Source of the DNA: Rhodosorus marinus
Taxonomy: Eukaryota; Rhodophyta; Stylonematophyceae; Stylonematales; Stylonemataceae
DNA length: 64,000 nucleotides
Assembly (NCBI GenBank): GCA_029953675.1
Contig: JAMWBK010000002.1
Span: forward strand, 2,356,001-2,420,000
Direction: 5' to 3'
The notes beneath the pieces are model-generated. The model saw nothing but the letters and a program-made list of their open reading frames with translations. It was not told the origin of the DNA and did no database searches. Positions 44,622-56,195 of the stretch are shown here, in pieces. Each line of letters opens with the position of its first letter. Positions within the stretch are counted from its first letter, which is position 1. The translations under genes were made by a program, and so were the position numbers.

Positions 44622-47041
44622 ATGTCTAGGGTCGCATCTTTGGCCTTAAGATCTGCATCCAGGCCTGGCGCAATGTCGGTGAGTATCAAAGCCGAGGTTT
44701 GTTGGTCTTTTTTTGGAGGGCAGGTTCCCTTATTGTTGGGATATCAGACGTCTCGACGGCTACAATTTTGAAGTCGATCAAAGCTGTGAGCCGTTGTCCA
44801 TTGTATCCACGAGCTTATGTATTGACCCTTTGTGGAACTGTTTGGCTAATTGTAGTTCGGTTCCACGGCGATGAGAGCGGTAGCTATTGGAACTCGGGGA
44901 CTGCACTCTTCGGTATCACGCAAAGCGATCGCGGCCTCTGAACTGTCCTCCATTCTCGAAGAGCGTGTGAGCAAGTACTACCAGAAGTTCGATGTGCAGG
45001 AGGTAAGATGAGGTCCCAATCCGTTTTTTCGATCCCTGTGGCTCGTTGTCGGCAGTTGTTAAAGGTTGTTCGCGATATCAATTGGTTGTCAGGTTGGAAG
45101 AGTGCTTTCCATTGGAGATGGAATCGCTCGTGTTTACGGTCTTAACAGTGTGCGAGCCGGAGAAATGGTTGAGTTCCCAGGAGGAATGAAAGGTAGGGAT
45201 CCCTTTCAGCACGCGAAGAATTCGAGGATTCTTGCTGAGATTCGTTCCGTCTTATCATGTCCTCAGGAATGGCGCTCAATCTTGAGACCGACAATGTGGG
45301 TATCGTCGTTTTCGGAAACGATCGTGAGATTAAGGAAGGAGACGTCGTGAAGCGTACAGGAAGCATTGTGGACGTAGACGTCGGTCCTGGACTTTTGGGA
45401 CGAGTGGTGGATGGACTCGGGAATCCCATCGACGGAAAGGGACCCATTAAGTCTGCGGAGAAGAAGCGTGTTGAAGTGAAGGCACCCGGAATCATGCCTC
45501 GACAAGGTACTGCTCAAGACTTAGTCTGGGTGCATGAGTTTGGTGCTTGCGATTTGGACCCCTCCTCAGTTTTGCTTGTTGCTGTCTCAGGTGTATCCGA
45601 GCCTATGCAAACGGGCCTCAAAGCCGTGGACGCTCTGGTGCCTATTGGACGTGGTCAGCGTGAGCTTATTATTGGAGATCGTCAGACTGGGAAGACGGCT
45701 GTTGCTTTGGATACGATCCTTAACCAGAAGGTGAGTGTTGAAATCAGGAAAGAAATTGTATGGACAGCGAAGTGCTCACTTCCTTGGGTTCTTTGTACAG
45801 AAATTCCACGAAGGGAACGACGAGAAATTGAAGCTTTTCTGTATCTACGTGGCGGTTGGTCAGAAGCGATCAACAGTTGCGCAGTTTGTCAAAACCCTGG
45901 AAGAGAACGGTGAGAAAGAAATGGCTTTCGACGTCGAGAAAAGGAAACGATGAAACGCGCTGGTTCCTGACCAGTCACTTTTTTTATTGTTTGTAGATGC
46001 TCTCAAGTATTCTATTGTTGTAGCTGCAACTGCCGCTGATGCCGCCCCGCTGCAATTCCTTGCACCTTACACGGCATGCACGATTGGAGAATATTTCCGG
46101 GACAACGGCCAGCATGCCGTTATTTTCTATGACGATCTCAGCAAGCAGGCTGTTGCCTATCGTCAAATGTCGCTGCTTCTTCGACGACCTCCTGGTAGGT
46201 TGACAGTTTGCTGGTTTCCATGTTAACACATTTCCTGTGGGGATCACATACTCATTCGTCTGCTTGTTGTTTTTGCTCCTAGGCCGTGAGGCTTACCCTG
46301 GAGACGTCTTCTATCTCCACTCCCGTTTGCTGGAGCGCGCGGCAAAGATGAACGATAAGGTTGGGGGTGGATCGCTTACTGCCCTTCCCGTTATTGAAAC
46401 ACAGGCTGGAGACGTGTCGGCCTATATCCCGACAAATGTGATCTCCATCACTGACGGACAGATTTTCTTGGAGTCCGAACTTTTCTACAAGGGTCAGAGG
46501 CCAGCCATCAATGTCGGTCTCTCAGTGTCTCGTGTCGGATCTGCAGCTCAGATGAAGTCCATGAAACAAGTAGGATCCTCTAGGCCATGGATCGTTGCCG
46601 AGTTTATTCCACTATTGATTCCCAAGCTGATCTACTGTTTGCGTTACTGTTCCTTGTTCAAAGGTCGCTGGTTCGATGAAGCTCGAGCTTGCGCAGCATC
46701 GTGAGGTCGCGGCCTTCGCCCAGTTCGGGTCTGACCTCGATGCGTCAACTCAGCAAATGCTTAACAGAGGAGATCGTCTCAACGAACTCCTCAAGCAAGA
46801 TCAGTACGTTCCCATGCCTATTGAAGAGCAGGTCATCACCCTGTTCGCTGGAGTGAGGGGATACCTGGATAAGCACCCCGTCTCGATGATCAAGTCGTTC
46901 GAGCCCGCCTTCCGTGAGCACATGAAGACCACGCAGAGCGGCCTGATGACCAAGATTAGGGAGGAAGGTAAACTAAGCGATGAAACAGAGAAGGCTATGA
47001 GGAAATGCGTACAAGATTTTTTGGCGACATTTAAGGCCTAG
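44622..47041 (+). CDS. ATP5F1A: mitochondrial ATP synthase F1 subunit alpha
   Basis: Non-catalytic alpha subunit of mitochondrial F1. Exons: 44622-44678, 44856-45002, 45093-45192, 45267-45506, 45591-45730, 45801-45909, 45997-46194, 46283-46569, 46664-47041 (551 aa). The presequence [19 protein letters not shown] is basic and Ser-rich and is spread over two exons. Family blocks: [52 protein letters not shown]-loop [43 protein letters not shown], the [20 protein letters not shown] region, and [20 protein letters not shown]. Being nuclear with a presequence, it is the mitochondrial rather than the plastid form, which is normally plastid-encoded. Confidence 0.97.
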
Positions 47042-47311
47042 AGGATAAATGTTTTTTTAAATAAAGCCCTTTCCACAACCCGAATCGTTGCGAAGATTAG
47101 TCACAACTGACTATAGCCCAAACGCTTGGCCCTCCGTGGCCCAGCGCTCGAGGAAGAAAAGTTTGTTTCCCACCAATCATAGTTACGGCGAGCAAGGTAT
47201 CAATAACGGGGTACAACATATATACACAAGGCTCCAACTACAGAGAAACTTTGTGCGAGCAACAGGGAGTACGCGGCGCCCGCAAATCACAGTGATGCAT
47301 GATGCATGTGG

Positions 47312-50291
47312 TCAAGTTGTCATCAGCCTAGGGAGCATAGTTCTCCTCCCGATGATAGATGCTCTGGAATCCGGGAAACGCTCCGCTGCAGGTGTTACAA
47401 TCCCACTTTCTGAAACCTCATATGGGTAGAGAAGGGCACCTGAGACAAACCCCTTTTCTTGTGAGCTATACGTCTCCCAATTTCTCCACCCAATGAAACG
47501 GATCTTCTCCATGCAGATTTTGGTTTCTGCTTTCTCTAGGAGAACACTGCCGTCACCTGTTTGTTGTTCGAAAATGAGTCTGCACGTCAGGGTACGGAAA
47601 GACTAGAAACTTCGTATGCCAAAGGCACGCTACTGACCAAAGTGCTCTGCCCAGAGCGACTTTCTGAAGCACTCCACTTGCCCGCCTGGTGAAATCGCAC
47701 CGGTAGTACTAACATAGGCGGGTTGGTAAGCCCCCACGGCGATTTCAGTATCCCGCGTTCCGGACATTGAGCGTTCGTTGATGTTGGCGCTGCCGAGAAC
47801 TATATACTCGTCATCAACAATGAGCATTTTTGAATGCAAGTAGATCATGAACCGACGGTTGTGATTAGCGCCGGCGGCTTTCGAATTCCTTCGCACAAGC
47901 TTCGAATCTTCTGGATACTCCCGTCTTCCGAGACAAAAGAAACTCAGGTAGTCCGTAGGTCTGGCACTCGAACCGCAGACCTTCAACTCACGAGCTAATC
48001 AACATATGAGAAGTGATTCATAAGCAAGCTCGCCGTTTACTCCATTTTCTTCACATTGGGTCGATACCTATTCTTATGTACATCATCTCCACGGTTAAGT
48101 ATTGCCAGTAAAGTATCTCCTGGACCGCATCGCTTTCCGGTGCCCCTGTGTACAAGATAGCATGATGGGATGGCCGGCCGTCAACAAGTGAGGAGTAGTC
48201 CTCGTAAAAAATTTGAACGAATCGTACCTTCAGGAAACATGGGTATGACTATGTACACCCTGAAATCTCTTCTCAATTTGATCATGTTAACAATTTTAGT
48301 CACAATCTCCAGCGGAATCAAGTTTGTGCACTCCTTCAGCGGATCACTCAGCCAGGCATGTGAGGAACCAATAAAATACTGATTCTCTATATACAGAAAT
48401 CGCTCTGCTCGTCGGATGTGGTGAACGTACGCCGCTTGAACGCTAGCATCCAAGAGACGTCCCTTCTTGGTTATCAGGTTGTGTCCCCGTTCAAATATGG
48501 CGGACCTCTCATCAATAGACCTGCAAGAACGCAAGCTGCACTCAGCAGCGATAAGAACACGAGAAGTAGAAGGTTTCCTTCAATGAATTACCGAAATATT
48601 TGCGCGTTCCACCCATCCGGGTCACGTTGAAGAACGGCTTGTTCATCCACTCTACGGATGAACTCTTGCTCTGTAATAGCAGCGAGAGACAGTTTTTTTC
48701 CTCCCTGACACTGACAGCGGTCCTGAAAGTTTTGCAAAACGTCCCATGCTGCATCACCTTCCAAACAACAGTGAACATCATGCCATGGCTCCCGAGGGCC
48801 TGTTCTCTGATCAGTGACCAGGCAGGCCTGATGGAAATCGTTCTTGTGGAAAGTCCGTAGCGTGCTCCACAGACAGTGAGACTGTAGATTCGACGAGATA
48901 AGACGCATTAGAATGGAAAGGATCCAATCTTTGTGGGGGATACGCATTTCTTACGGGGGTGTCCCATCTCCCGGAAGTCAGGTCAAGGCCGCCAAGATAT
49001 GAAAGGATTCTTCGCTTGTCGTCTCTTCCGGGTATTGGGGCATCGACGACTATTATTTTTTGATGGTGTGTGAAAATCCCGCTGACCGTCATGTGTCCAA
49101 TGAAACCGTTCGTCCCATCGTCCAAACGCGGCATTTTCGCGACTTGAACTCCAGTGCCCTTGAAGAAACTGTCGGACAGAGTTTGTGAGCAGACCAGCGG
49201 AGTTTCCCCTCATAGTCTCGCGTATTAAAGAATACCTGTAGGTTTGCTCATCACTTGTAGCCATTATCCCTTCGTCGACAAGCGCTGTGTTATTAGTTGG
49301 GTCATCCCAAATGAGTACAACAACGCAGCAGCCCTGTCGATGTTTCTCAACGAGAAAATCGCCAAGCTGCATCGCTTCCTTCTGCCCACTTCGAACCATC
49401 TCGAGCTCGGTGTAGACGCTCCAACCTGCTATATATATTAGTTTCCTTGCTAAAGTCATTGCCCCAAACATTTCCTCGAATGCTCTGCGATGCAAGCGGG
49501 GCTTTTCCGAGCGGTCGAGGATCTCCGGGAGCTCTTTGTCGTGCACATGAGCGTCCTTGGAACAACAGAACCTCTAGCCGTCAGATTTTGCTTATTTCAC
49601 AATTGAATATCGGAGAGCTAGGAAGCACCTGAAATAATGAGAGCTTGCATCCCGTCCTCATCGGAAAATAGACGTCGCTGACTCCCATCCCAAAGCTAAG
49701 ATTTCTAAGCGGAATATACTGCACGTTTATCTTCAAGATGCCTGCAGAGCCGAGTTTGTCGTCGGCTAAAAGACGAATTGAAAGGAACTGACTTCAGATC
49801 AAATCAGACTTCCCGGGGGGCGCTTACTGATCCTACCGTCCGCCTGCATTCTATGAGAACCGCACAAGCTCCCGCTGCGTGCAAGCTCATGAGCGTTCAA
49901 GAAAAGCATTCCGACGGTGCTTGTTTTCGTTCCGAGTCTAGAAACGGTCTTGACGAATGCATCGAGAGTGTCGACCTGAATTGGGCGCGAGGCGACACGT
50001 GGACCATTAGCAAATTCTCAGACAAACACTCGGACGTCTCGTCCTCGTTTTTCATGTGATCAAGACACTGCTCAACAGTAAAAAATAATTACCACATACT
50101 TCATCATTCACGTCGATTAACATAGAAACGTTCCATTCCACCCGTCCATTCAGGCCGATCTTCATCAGATCAGTTTTCAGCACTCTCCTGATCGCGAGCG
50201 ACAAGGTCGCATACGCCTTGGAGCCTCTGTGACCAACAGAAGTTGCTCCATACAGTACGATCTTAAGTTTTCCGTGCAAGTGGACAGGCAT
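47312..50291 (-). CDS. C2-domain phospholipase D, plant type
   Basis: Hydrolyses phosphatidylcholine and relatives to phosphatidic acid; Ca-dependent membrane binding through the C2 domain. Exons: 50291-50100, 49975-49837, 49765-49629, 49555-49236, 49168-48955, 48881-48592, 48520-48228, 48145-48068, 47994-47634, 47579-47312 (763 aa). C2 (about 1-140) starts [11 protein letters not shown] and ends [11 protein letters not shown]. Next come [20 protein letters not shown] and [15 protein letters not shown]1 [46 protein letters not shown]2 [20 protein letters not shown] and the plant-type C-terminus ending in PDSRASIIG. Both HxKxxxxD motifs are intact. The last donor was set at 47633 (GTAGCG) because only that phase joins to [10 protein letters not shown]. 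The architecture (C2 rather than PX/PH) is that of plants and algae. Confidence 0.95.
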
Positions 50292-51245
50292 CTCGTCTCA
50301 CATGGCCTGCGGAGCGGGGGTGTCCAAATCAGTCGCTTTCGCACGCTTCTCGGCCTCGTCAAAGCACCCGAAAGGGAACCATCATCCCTCTACCAGAACA
50401 CAAAATCTCAAAATCCCTATACCTCAACTCTTCAAGGGACTGAATGCCACTCCTCAAAAGCCGATTTGTCGCTGACTCCCTTCCTCCGCACACTCTCTCT
50501 CCCCCGAAGAGACCAGGAAAGCATCACTCTCTTAACAGCTTACGGTTCTGTTTGGAGTATTCCATCAACAATCATGTATCATGAATAACATATATTTCTA
50601 CAAGGCCAAATCCATGCAATTAAAATAGACTCATATTACATCCGAGAACAGTATAATGGGCGTTCTAGAATTTTCGATATTTAAATGATTTTTGGTCCGA
50701 AGCACAGCAATATTTTGCAGAAACAAATACTATTTTAACCAATAATATTTTTGAGTAGACCATTCTTTTAGTTTTCATTGGCTGGATTGTAAATAGGTGA
50801 ATACTATTGGTTAACCACGTTTCGGGTGTCAGCATCTTACACTTGGAGTTTTGAGGGGCACCGGAAGAGCGGATGTTGGAGAGGGGCTACGGAGGAGCTG
50901 CTCGACGCGTTTCGGGTTGTACAACGGCACAAGAGAATTCCCTGACGTAATTTGAAATAGATGTAACCTTTTCTTCAACACGTATCGCTCCTATCTACTA
51001 CCACATTGGAACTCACGCACAGTGAACGGAATTCCCCCTCTCGGAACCTGCACCAAGCCTAGGGGCGGATAAAACGGAGCTTCCGCAACGAGGATGTGAA
51101 ACCCTGCATGATAAGGGGCACCGAGCTTCAGTACGACTACTCATCGCTGGGGCATTTCATACCGCTGATTGTCTTGGTGGATGGCCTGGAAGGAGGGTGG
51201 ACTGAACACAGCTTCAAACGCAGCGTTGAGCTATAGATTCCATTC
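50292..51245. other. upstream region of PLD with a short foldback
   Basis: Pyrimidine-rich leader, then AT-rich DNA (50590-50830) with the near-perfect inverted repeat at 50735-50814, then unassigned sequence. No gene was seen. Confidence 0.45.
50735..50814. repeat. short foldback: 15-bp terminal inverted repeat, 80 bp overall
   Basis: TTAACCAATAATATT (50735-50749) and AATACTATTGGTTAA (50800-50814) match as inverted repeats at 14 of 15 positions. The size and AT content suit a minimal MITE or a cruciform; both ends start TTAA. Confidence 0.5.
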
Positions 51246-51757
51246 TTATCCCTGTAAAATTGTCATGGTTAGCGAGTATCTGACCTGAGAGTACCCAAAC
51301 TGGACTTGAGGGAAGGCTCACTAGCAACAATTGAACTGTCAAGACGAACAGGTAACCCATCGAGAGGCCGAAGAGAAGGCCCTCGGTAGCTCCTCCCTTG
51401 GCAGTCGCTGCATTCGCTCCGGTAGGTTGCGGAAGTGTCCTAATACAAAACGTCCCGGTTTTTGACCCAGTCAGCTCGAAAGCGTCGGAATAAGTCTGAA
51501 TTCAGCGCAGCTCACACATACCCGTATTCTTTCTCCATCCTCAGTTTCCTCCGCTCTTCGAATATCGCAAACAAAGAGGATAACCCGGGGAGGGGGGGAA
51601 GGTTTCAATGAGGAGAAAACAGCTCTCATGATCAGTTCCGGAAGAACCAAAAACACGAAAACTCATTTACCGGGTACAATGCCCAATGTCCAGCATAATC
51701 AAACGTCTCGTTGATGATACCTACCTGGATTCCAATATCCACGAAACAAGCGGACAT
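51246..51757 (-). CDS. small single-TM protein, unrecognised (80 aa)
   Basis: Not recognised. Exons 51757-51671, 51553-51522, 51439-51322 and a final 6-nt exon 51251-51246, all phase-matched. The protein has an N-terminal part (ETFDYAGHWALYP), a basic RRKLRMEKEYG, a linker (TLPQPTGANAATAKGG) and one C-terminal TM helix (GLLFGLSMGYLFVLTVQLLLG). The poly-C tract at about 51590 then serves as the polypyrimidine tract of intron 1. Without the last splice the frame would run on 33 codons. Composition fits a small mitochondrial or plastid membrane subunit, but no family could be named; the 5' end may be incomplete. Confidence 0.4.
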
Positions 51758-52492
51758 GCCTCGGGTCACCTTTACGCGGCTTGTAAAGGCCCCTCGTTGC
51801 GACAATCTCCCCCCTTTGACCCCCCACCATGTTCAACATCGGGGTGGTTTTCTCTCCGAAGCACGAAAACCAAGGTTTAGTTTCAATCAAAACTACAGAC
51901 AGACCATATGAAACAGATACTCCAGGACCACGCTTCTCTGCCTTCTCAACAACTCCGCTCATCCTCATCCCCCAAAAAAACTTTGGAGCTCGCAGCAATC
52001 CTCCTCATCAACTTCAGAAAACAGTTTCATAAGCGTCACCTCCCGGCATTACATTTGCCATTGAAACGCCCAAGATTTGGCCTAGCAAAAATATACGCAA
52101 TTCATCATGGCAGGTGATAATCTGAAAATCGACTAAATGATTCCAGGTTTTTTTCGGGGGGCCGGACTAGAGCTTGGGTAACCGGCGTCCATGAAAGCAC
52201 CAGTGTAGGGCTTAAGGAAACCCTAGGCTATGCATCTGTCTTCCAAGACATACGAGAGACCTCCTAAAAGTTTTCACTCGTCATGACTTTGCCCTTCGGG
52301 AAGAATCTCTCCAACGAGCTCCGTGGCTTCGGTGATATCACCTTTTCATTCTGCAGCTCGCAAGAGGCTTGCTGCGTATTCCTAATACACTTAACTTTAA
52401 TCAACTAAATTGAGAGCCCCCTAGTAGCAACTGAGATCCATAGAGCTTATTCTGTCGGTGCAGATTTGTGCCGTCGTCCGTTGCAGCCAAGA
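51758..52492. other. spacer between the small TM gene and the carrier gene
   Basis: The minus frame 51998-51699 is open (99 codons, starting MLRAPKFFWG) but does not join in phase to the downstream exons. No other feature was seen. Confidence 0.35.
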
Positions 52493-54107
52493 TTAGCTCC
52501 AGCGTCTTCCGGCGAAAAGACATAGTATCGTCGACACGACCGACGAAAACAGACATGGAACGAAAGATATCTGAAGAAACGCAGGAAACGTCCCCATAAA
52601 AGAGAGATTCAGGCTCAAATGCCCAGACAACATCACTCCACAGGCGAAGTGACAAAGCATGTTAGGACGTCACTTTGGAACCCTTACCGACTGACTGCTC
52701 AGTGCAATCGCGCTGCATAGAATACTGCTAGGAAATAATATTGTGAACAGCATCGTTTTGCTTAGTCGATTGTCCTGACCTATTGCTTTGCCAGCTGCTA
52801 CAGCGAGGAGGATCGCGACCAGGTTGAACACTGCAATGGCGGTGATGGTCTCGATTGGGTTGACCAACGTTGAAAGCTCCATTCGAAAACGCGCAACCTT
52901 GAAGAAAAGAAGTTGATAAAAGATTCACATGGTAAGGGCTCCAGGAAAGAAGTGAGCTCGGGTTTCTGATATTTTGCTCACTATAGTCAGAGTCTGAGGA
53001 ATGCAAAACATCCACGAAAGAAACACGGACAGTCGTCCGAGAAGACCACCGTGTCTTACAGGAACGGATCTGAACACCCTCAGACCCGCAATGAACGGCA
53101 GAGACACGGTAGCTCCCACGAAGGTTGGTGACGCCGTTGCTCGTCCAGCTGTGCTGAGCCAGACCGATGCCGGAACGAAAGCGAACGCGGCTATATAGGT
53201 TAGTTTGCAAAGGGCAATCGCATAGGATAGGTACATATCCCTGGACGCGATCGCAACAGAGGGCCCAAAAGCCACAGGCCCTGCTGAGAGGACTGCAAGA
53301 CTCGCAGTCTCGGGCGTTTTAAAGTTGTACAACCGGCTGACGAATATTGCTGCAATGGGAAAGATCAGCTTAAGGAATATTGATATCGAAAGCTGTTAGA
53401 GGCAGAATTTTTAAAAGCGCTTTCAGCTGATGGAAATTCGATGATTGCGAGCTCGATACAACTGTACCAAGCTTACCGTCACTACAGGAAACCTTTGTAC
53501 TCTTGACGAAAACTGAGAAACGAAGATTCCTGGTACATAGGGAGAGGAAAGATTTTCTCGTCAGTTATGGAGAAGTTGAACGAGATCAAACCCCTCATGA
53601 CTGGGTGGTCCTCCGCAAATTTCTCACCGAGGAAGAAAGAGGAAAAAGCTATATAGACAGGATGCGCGATGTTGATTACTCTCTCCGGTCTCCAGAACGC
53701 GTATGAGCAACACATAATTGCAACGATCAGCGCGATAAACCCAGAAAACCTGTCCAGATGTGCTTCAGTGTCTTCAAAATCCGTGGGAAAGTCGGGCTAC
53801 CTTCCACAGCTCACCTTACAAAGACCGTGCTTGGGCTCTTCAGCGAATTCCGTTCTGGAGCGGGTTTCCTATAAGCGATCGGAGCTGGGAACTCATCATC
53901 TTCAACAATCTCCTCGTTTTCCAACGGGTTCGGGTCCTGACCTTGCTGAACCACTACTTTCCTCCTCGAACCTCGTAACCGAAAGCGCAACAGACTCTGA
54001 TCTCGATCGGAGACCACATTTCCACGCACTTTCACCCCAAACAGTACGGGATGTACAAATCCTACAACAGGATGGCATGCCGCAGCCGATCTCAACTGGT
54101 TCACCAT
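52493..54107 (-). CDS. plastid-targeted polytopic carrier, BASS-like
   Basis: Exons: 54107-53815, 53749-53628, 53529-53477, 53392-53060, 52897-52688, 52570-52493 (362 aa). The first 60 residues are basic with few acidic residues, and an acidic linker follows, consistent with a transit peptide. Eight to ten hydrophobic helices come next: GFIALIVAIMCCSYAF, VYIAFSSFFLGIFV, LKLIFPIAAIFVS, the re-entrant-like VLSAGPVAFGPSVAIASRDM followed by YLSYAIALCKLTYIAAFAFV, ATVSLPFIAG, ITAIAVFNLVAILLAVAAGK, TMLFTILFPSSILCSAIALS and VPCLFSSVVSTILCLFAG. The pattern Gly-Pro...Ser-x-Ala-x-Ala-x-x-Asp...Leu-Ser recalls the bile-acid:sodium symporter (BASS) signature, but the match is distant. Substrate not inferable. 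Confidence 0.6.
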
Positions 54108-54769
54108 GCCGTCTCACACCTCCAAATACATCCAAAAAGGTCCGAGCCACATCGGGTAGCATCCAACTACCCGCATTCTCACAAGTCCATCTCAAAACAT
54201 CCACCAACAACTAACGTAGGAACATACATGGAACCGACTCTCCAGAAACGTAAATGTCCGATCCCCAAGCTCCCAGATCCAATCTGTCAAAACCTTCTCC
54301 TAAGAAACGATCAGATCATTAACGAGAGCTTCTTAACAGATTGATCTTACCTATATTTCATCAATCGAAACCTCTCTGAGACCTTGTAACACGACTACTT
54401 ATCGGTACGGAGTTTTCCAGTAGCCTTCTCGCAACTCTTTCCCACCCCATCCACTTCCCTCAACTGGTAAAAGGCCATTTTAGCAAATCCCATTTTACGA
54501 TTTTGCGGTGGAGATCCGAAATACTCGCAAACCTACAATTTTCAAAACTTTTAAACAGGTTTTTGTGGCCTCTGCGTCTCCGGAAAAGCTCAGTCAGCAG
54601 GAGAACGGGTCATATAGTGACTGGAAATGGAATCGGGAGGAACATTTCCGTTTTATGTATGTACTGCTGCTTTATTGAAACATGCGCTTCCAGAAATCAC
54701 CTCTGCGAGCTTTCCGTGAGCGTATGAGAAGTAGCCGCCTTTAGCTTTTGAATTCGACCAGGTGGTGAA
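54108..54769. other. upstream region of the carrier gene
   Basis: A/C-rich leader on the minus side and mixed sequence; no gene was seen. Confidence 0.45.
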
Positions 54770-55310
54770 GATGAAGAGTTGTGTTTTAGGTTTCAATCAA
54801 GAGAAGGATGTTCTTGTGGTTGCGCATAGCGTAGATCATGAATCCAGTGTTGAAGAAATTGTAAACACAGACCGGTGGAGCTGGACCATATCAAACGGAT
54901 GGAGATCTACATGCTGCCGCGACGATGCGCTCTTTTGCGTTGTCTTTTCGGCAAAGGGAATGAGATTCAGGAGCATCTGAGAGCGATTCGAGGCGAACAC
55001 AGGTACAGGGGTAGGCCGAGTAAGTGCAAGTATGGTAAACAGAGCGTGTGCCACGGTCGTGATCACTGAGACCCATTGGACGCAACGAACTACGCATCGG
55101 CCAGCATTGTGAGGAGGGCACTACCACCAGACTGATAGGTTCAGTGCTGCTGTGTCCAGATCCATCATACCGTTTTTGTCCTTTTTTACAGAAACCAGGG
55201 CGCAGTCGTGCTCCTTGGTGCTATCGTACATATACTGAATCCGTGCACAAGCCGTATTTCAGATTTCTCAGGGCCGGCAGCCAATGTTTACGCCCACACG
55301 GGTAAGTTAC
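54770..55310 (+). CDS. possible uncharacterised gene convergent with RNase H2B
   Basis: Exon-like blocks on the plus strand: MKSCVLGFNQEKDVLVVAHS near 54771; ELDHIKRMEIYMLPRRCALL and RCLFGKGNEIQEHLRAIRGE between 54869 and 55001 (ending at a GTACAG donor); and after an acceptor at 55190, NQGAVVLLGAIVHILNPCTS. The last two join in phase, and the hydrophobic/amphipathic mix looks coding. The first junction does not resolve, the 3' end would overlap the RNase H2B 3' end, and no family is recognised. Low confidence. Confidence 0.3.
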
Positions 55311-55359
55311 AACTTCCGGTAGGCTTCGACATTCAGTATGAGCAGGGGTCCAATCGATC

Positions 55360-56195
55360 CTATTTCTTCTTAAAGAACTGGGAAAGCGGCTTCATTCCAG
55401 ATTTATCTACACTCGCCAGCCTGTTTTTTACTCGCTTCTTTGGTTGCTCCTTTTCGTTCTCCTTCGCGGTGACGTCCTGTACAGACTCACCCACCCTACT
55501 GCTGTTGTTGTAGTTGAGAAACGATGCGGAATCTATACGACCTGGCTCTGTGCTCTTTTCCGAAAAATCCTCACGCAACTTTTGGATCCATTCTGTACTT
55601 GTGTATCTAGATATAACATCCAGAGCATCGTCACGTCCGAGACCTAGCGTTGGGCATCATGGAGGGTCGTGTGACAATTCAGCAAACCACACCATGGCAT
55701 TGTTAGGGGATGGAGCCCGTCCACCGTCTACTCACGCTCACCTGTCGCTTCGGTGTTTTTCAGTTTCAGCTTAAGCCATCGCATGACCTTATCGTGGTCT
55801 AATCTATGTACAACCTCATCTCCTATCTGTGCCCATTGCGTAATGCATTTGAGATCATCCGCAGAACAAAAGCTCGTCAAGTTCAGTGCAATCGAGCTCA
55901 GCAGCACCGGTTTGGGCTGGAAAACGCTGCGATCTGACTCTTCAAGTAACCTCAACGCAACGAACAGTGGGTCCACTTCAGACACGATTAAAAACTCTCC
56001 TCCCTCGATGAATCCATCGTCCGGCAACATAAGCCATGCTCCATACTTCGGCTGAAAGTTGAGCAGGTCGAAGATCATCAGGTTCTCCTCACAAACAATC
56101 AATCTCCGGGCAGGGGAGTCACCCAGCGCCATGGTTATTATTTTCCATTGCTTTTCTCCAAGTCTCTCGTCAAGAATAGCCACTTTTCTTTCCAT
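55360..56195 (-). CDS. RNASEH2B: ribonuclease H2 subunit B
   Basis: Accessory subunit of the heterotrimeric RNase H2 that removes ribonucleotides from DNA; nuclear. Exons 56195-55742 and 55643-55360 (245 aa). The triple-barrel part shows FQPKYGAWLMLPDDGFIEGG and the family core FLIVSEVDPLFVALRLLEES; the helical part includes HDKVMRWLKLKLK and, after the intron, LDVISRYTSTEWIQKLREDF. The tail is basic and ends KSGMKPLSQFFKKK, matching the non-canonical PCNA-binding peptide of human RNASEH2B (MKSIDTFF). Intron 98 nt. Confidence 0.9.

Noticed and set aside
53811-54214. Overlapping open frames on both strands at the carrier 5' end
   Set aside because: Only the minus frame starting at 54107 joins in phase to the membrane exons; the others are shadows.
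55444-55650. Hydrophobic plus-strand frame with repeated Leu/Val
   Set aside because: It is the antisense of the RNase H2B C-terminal exon.
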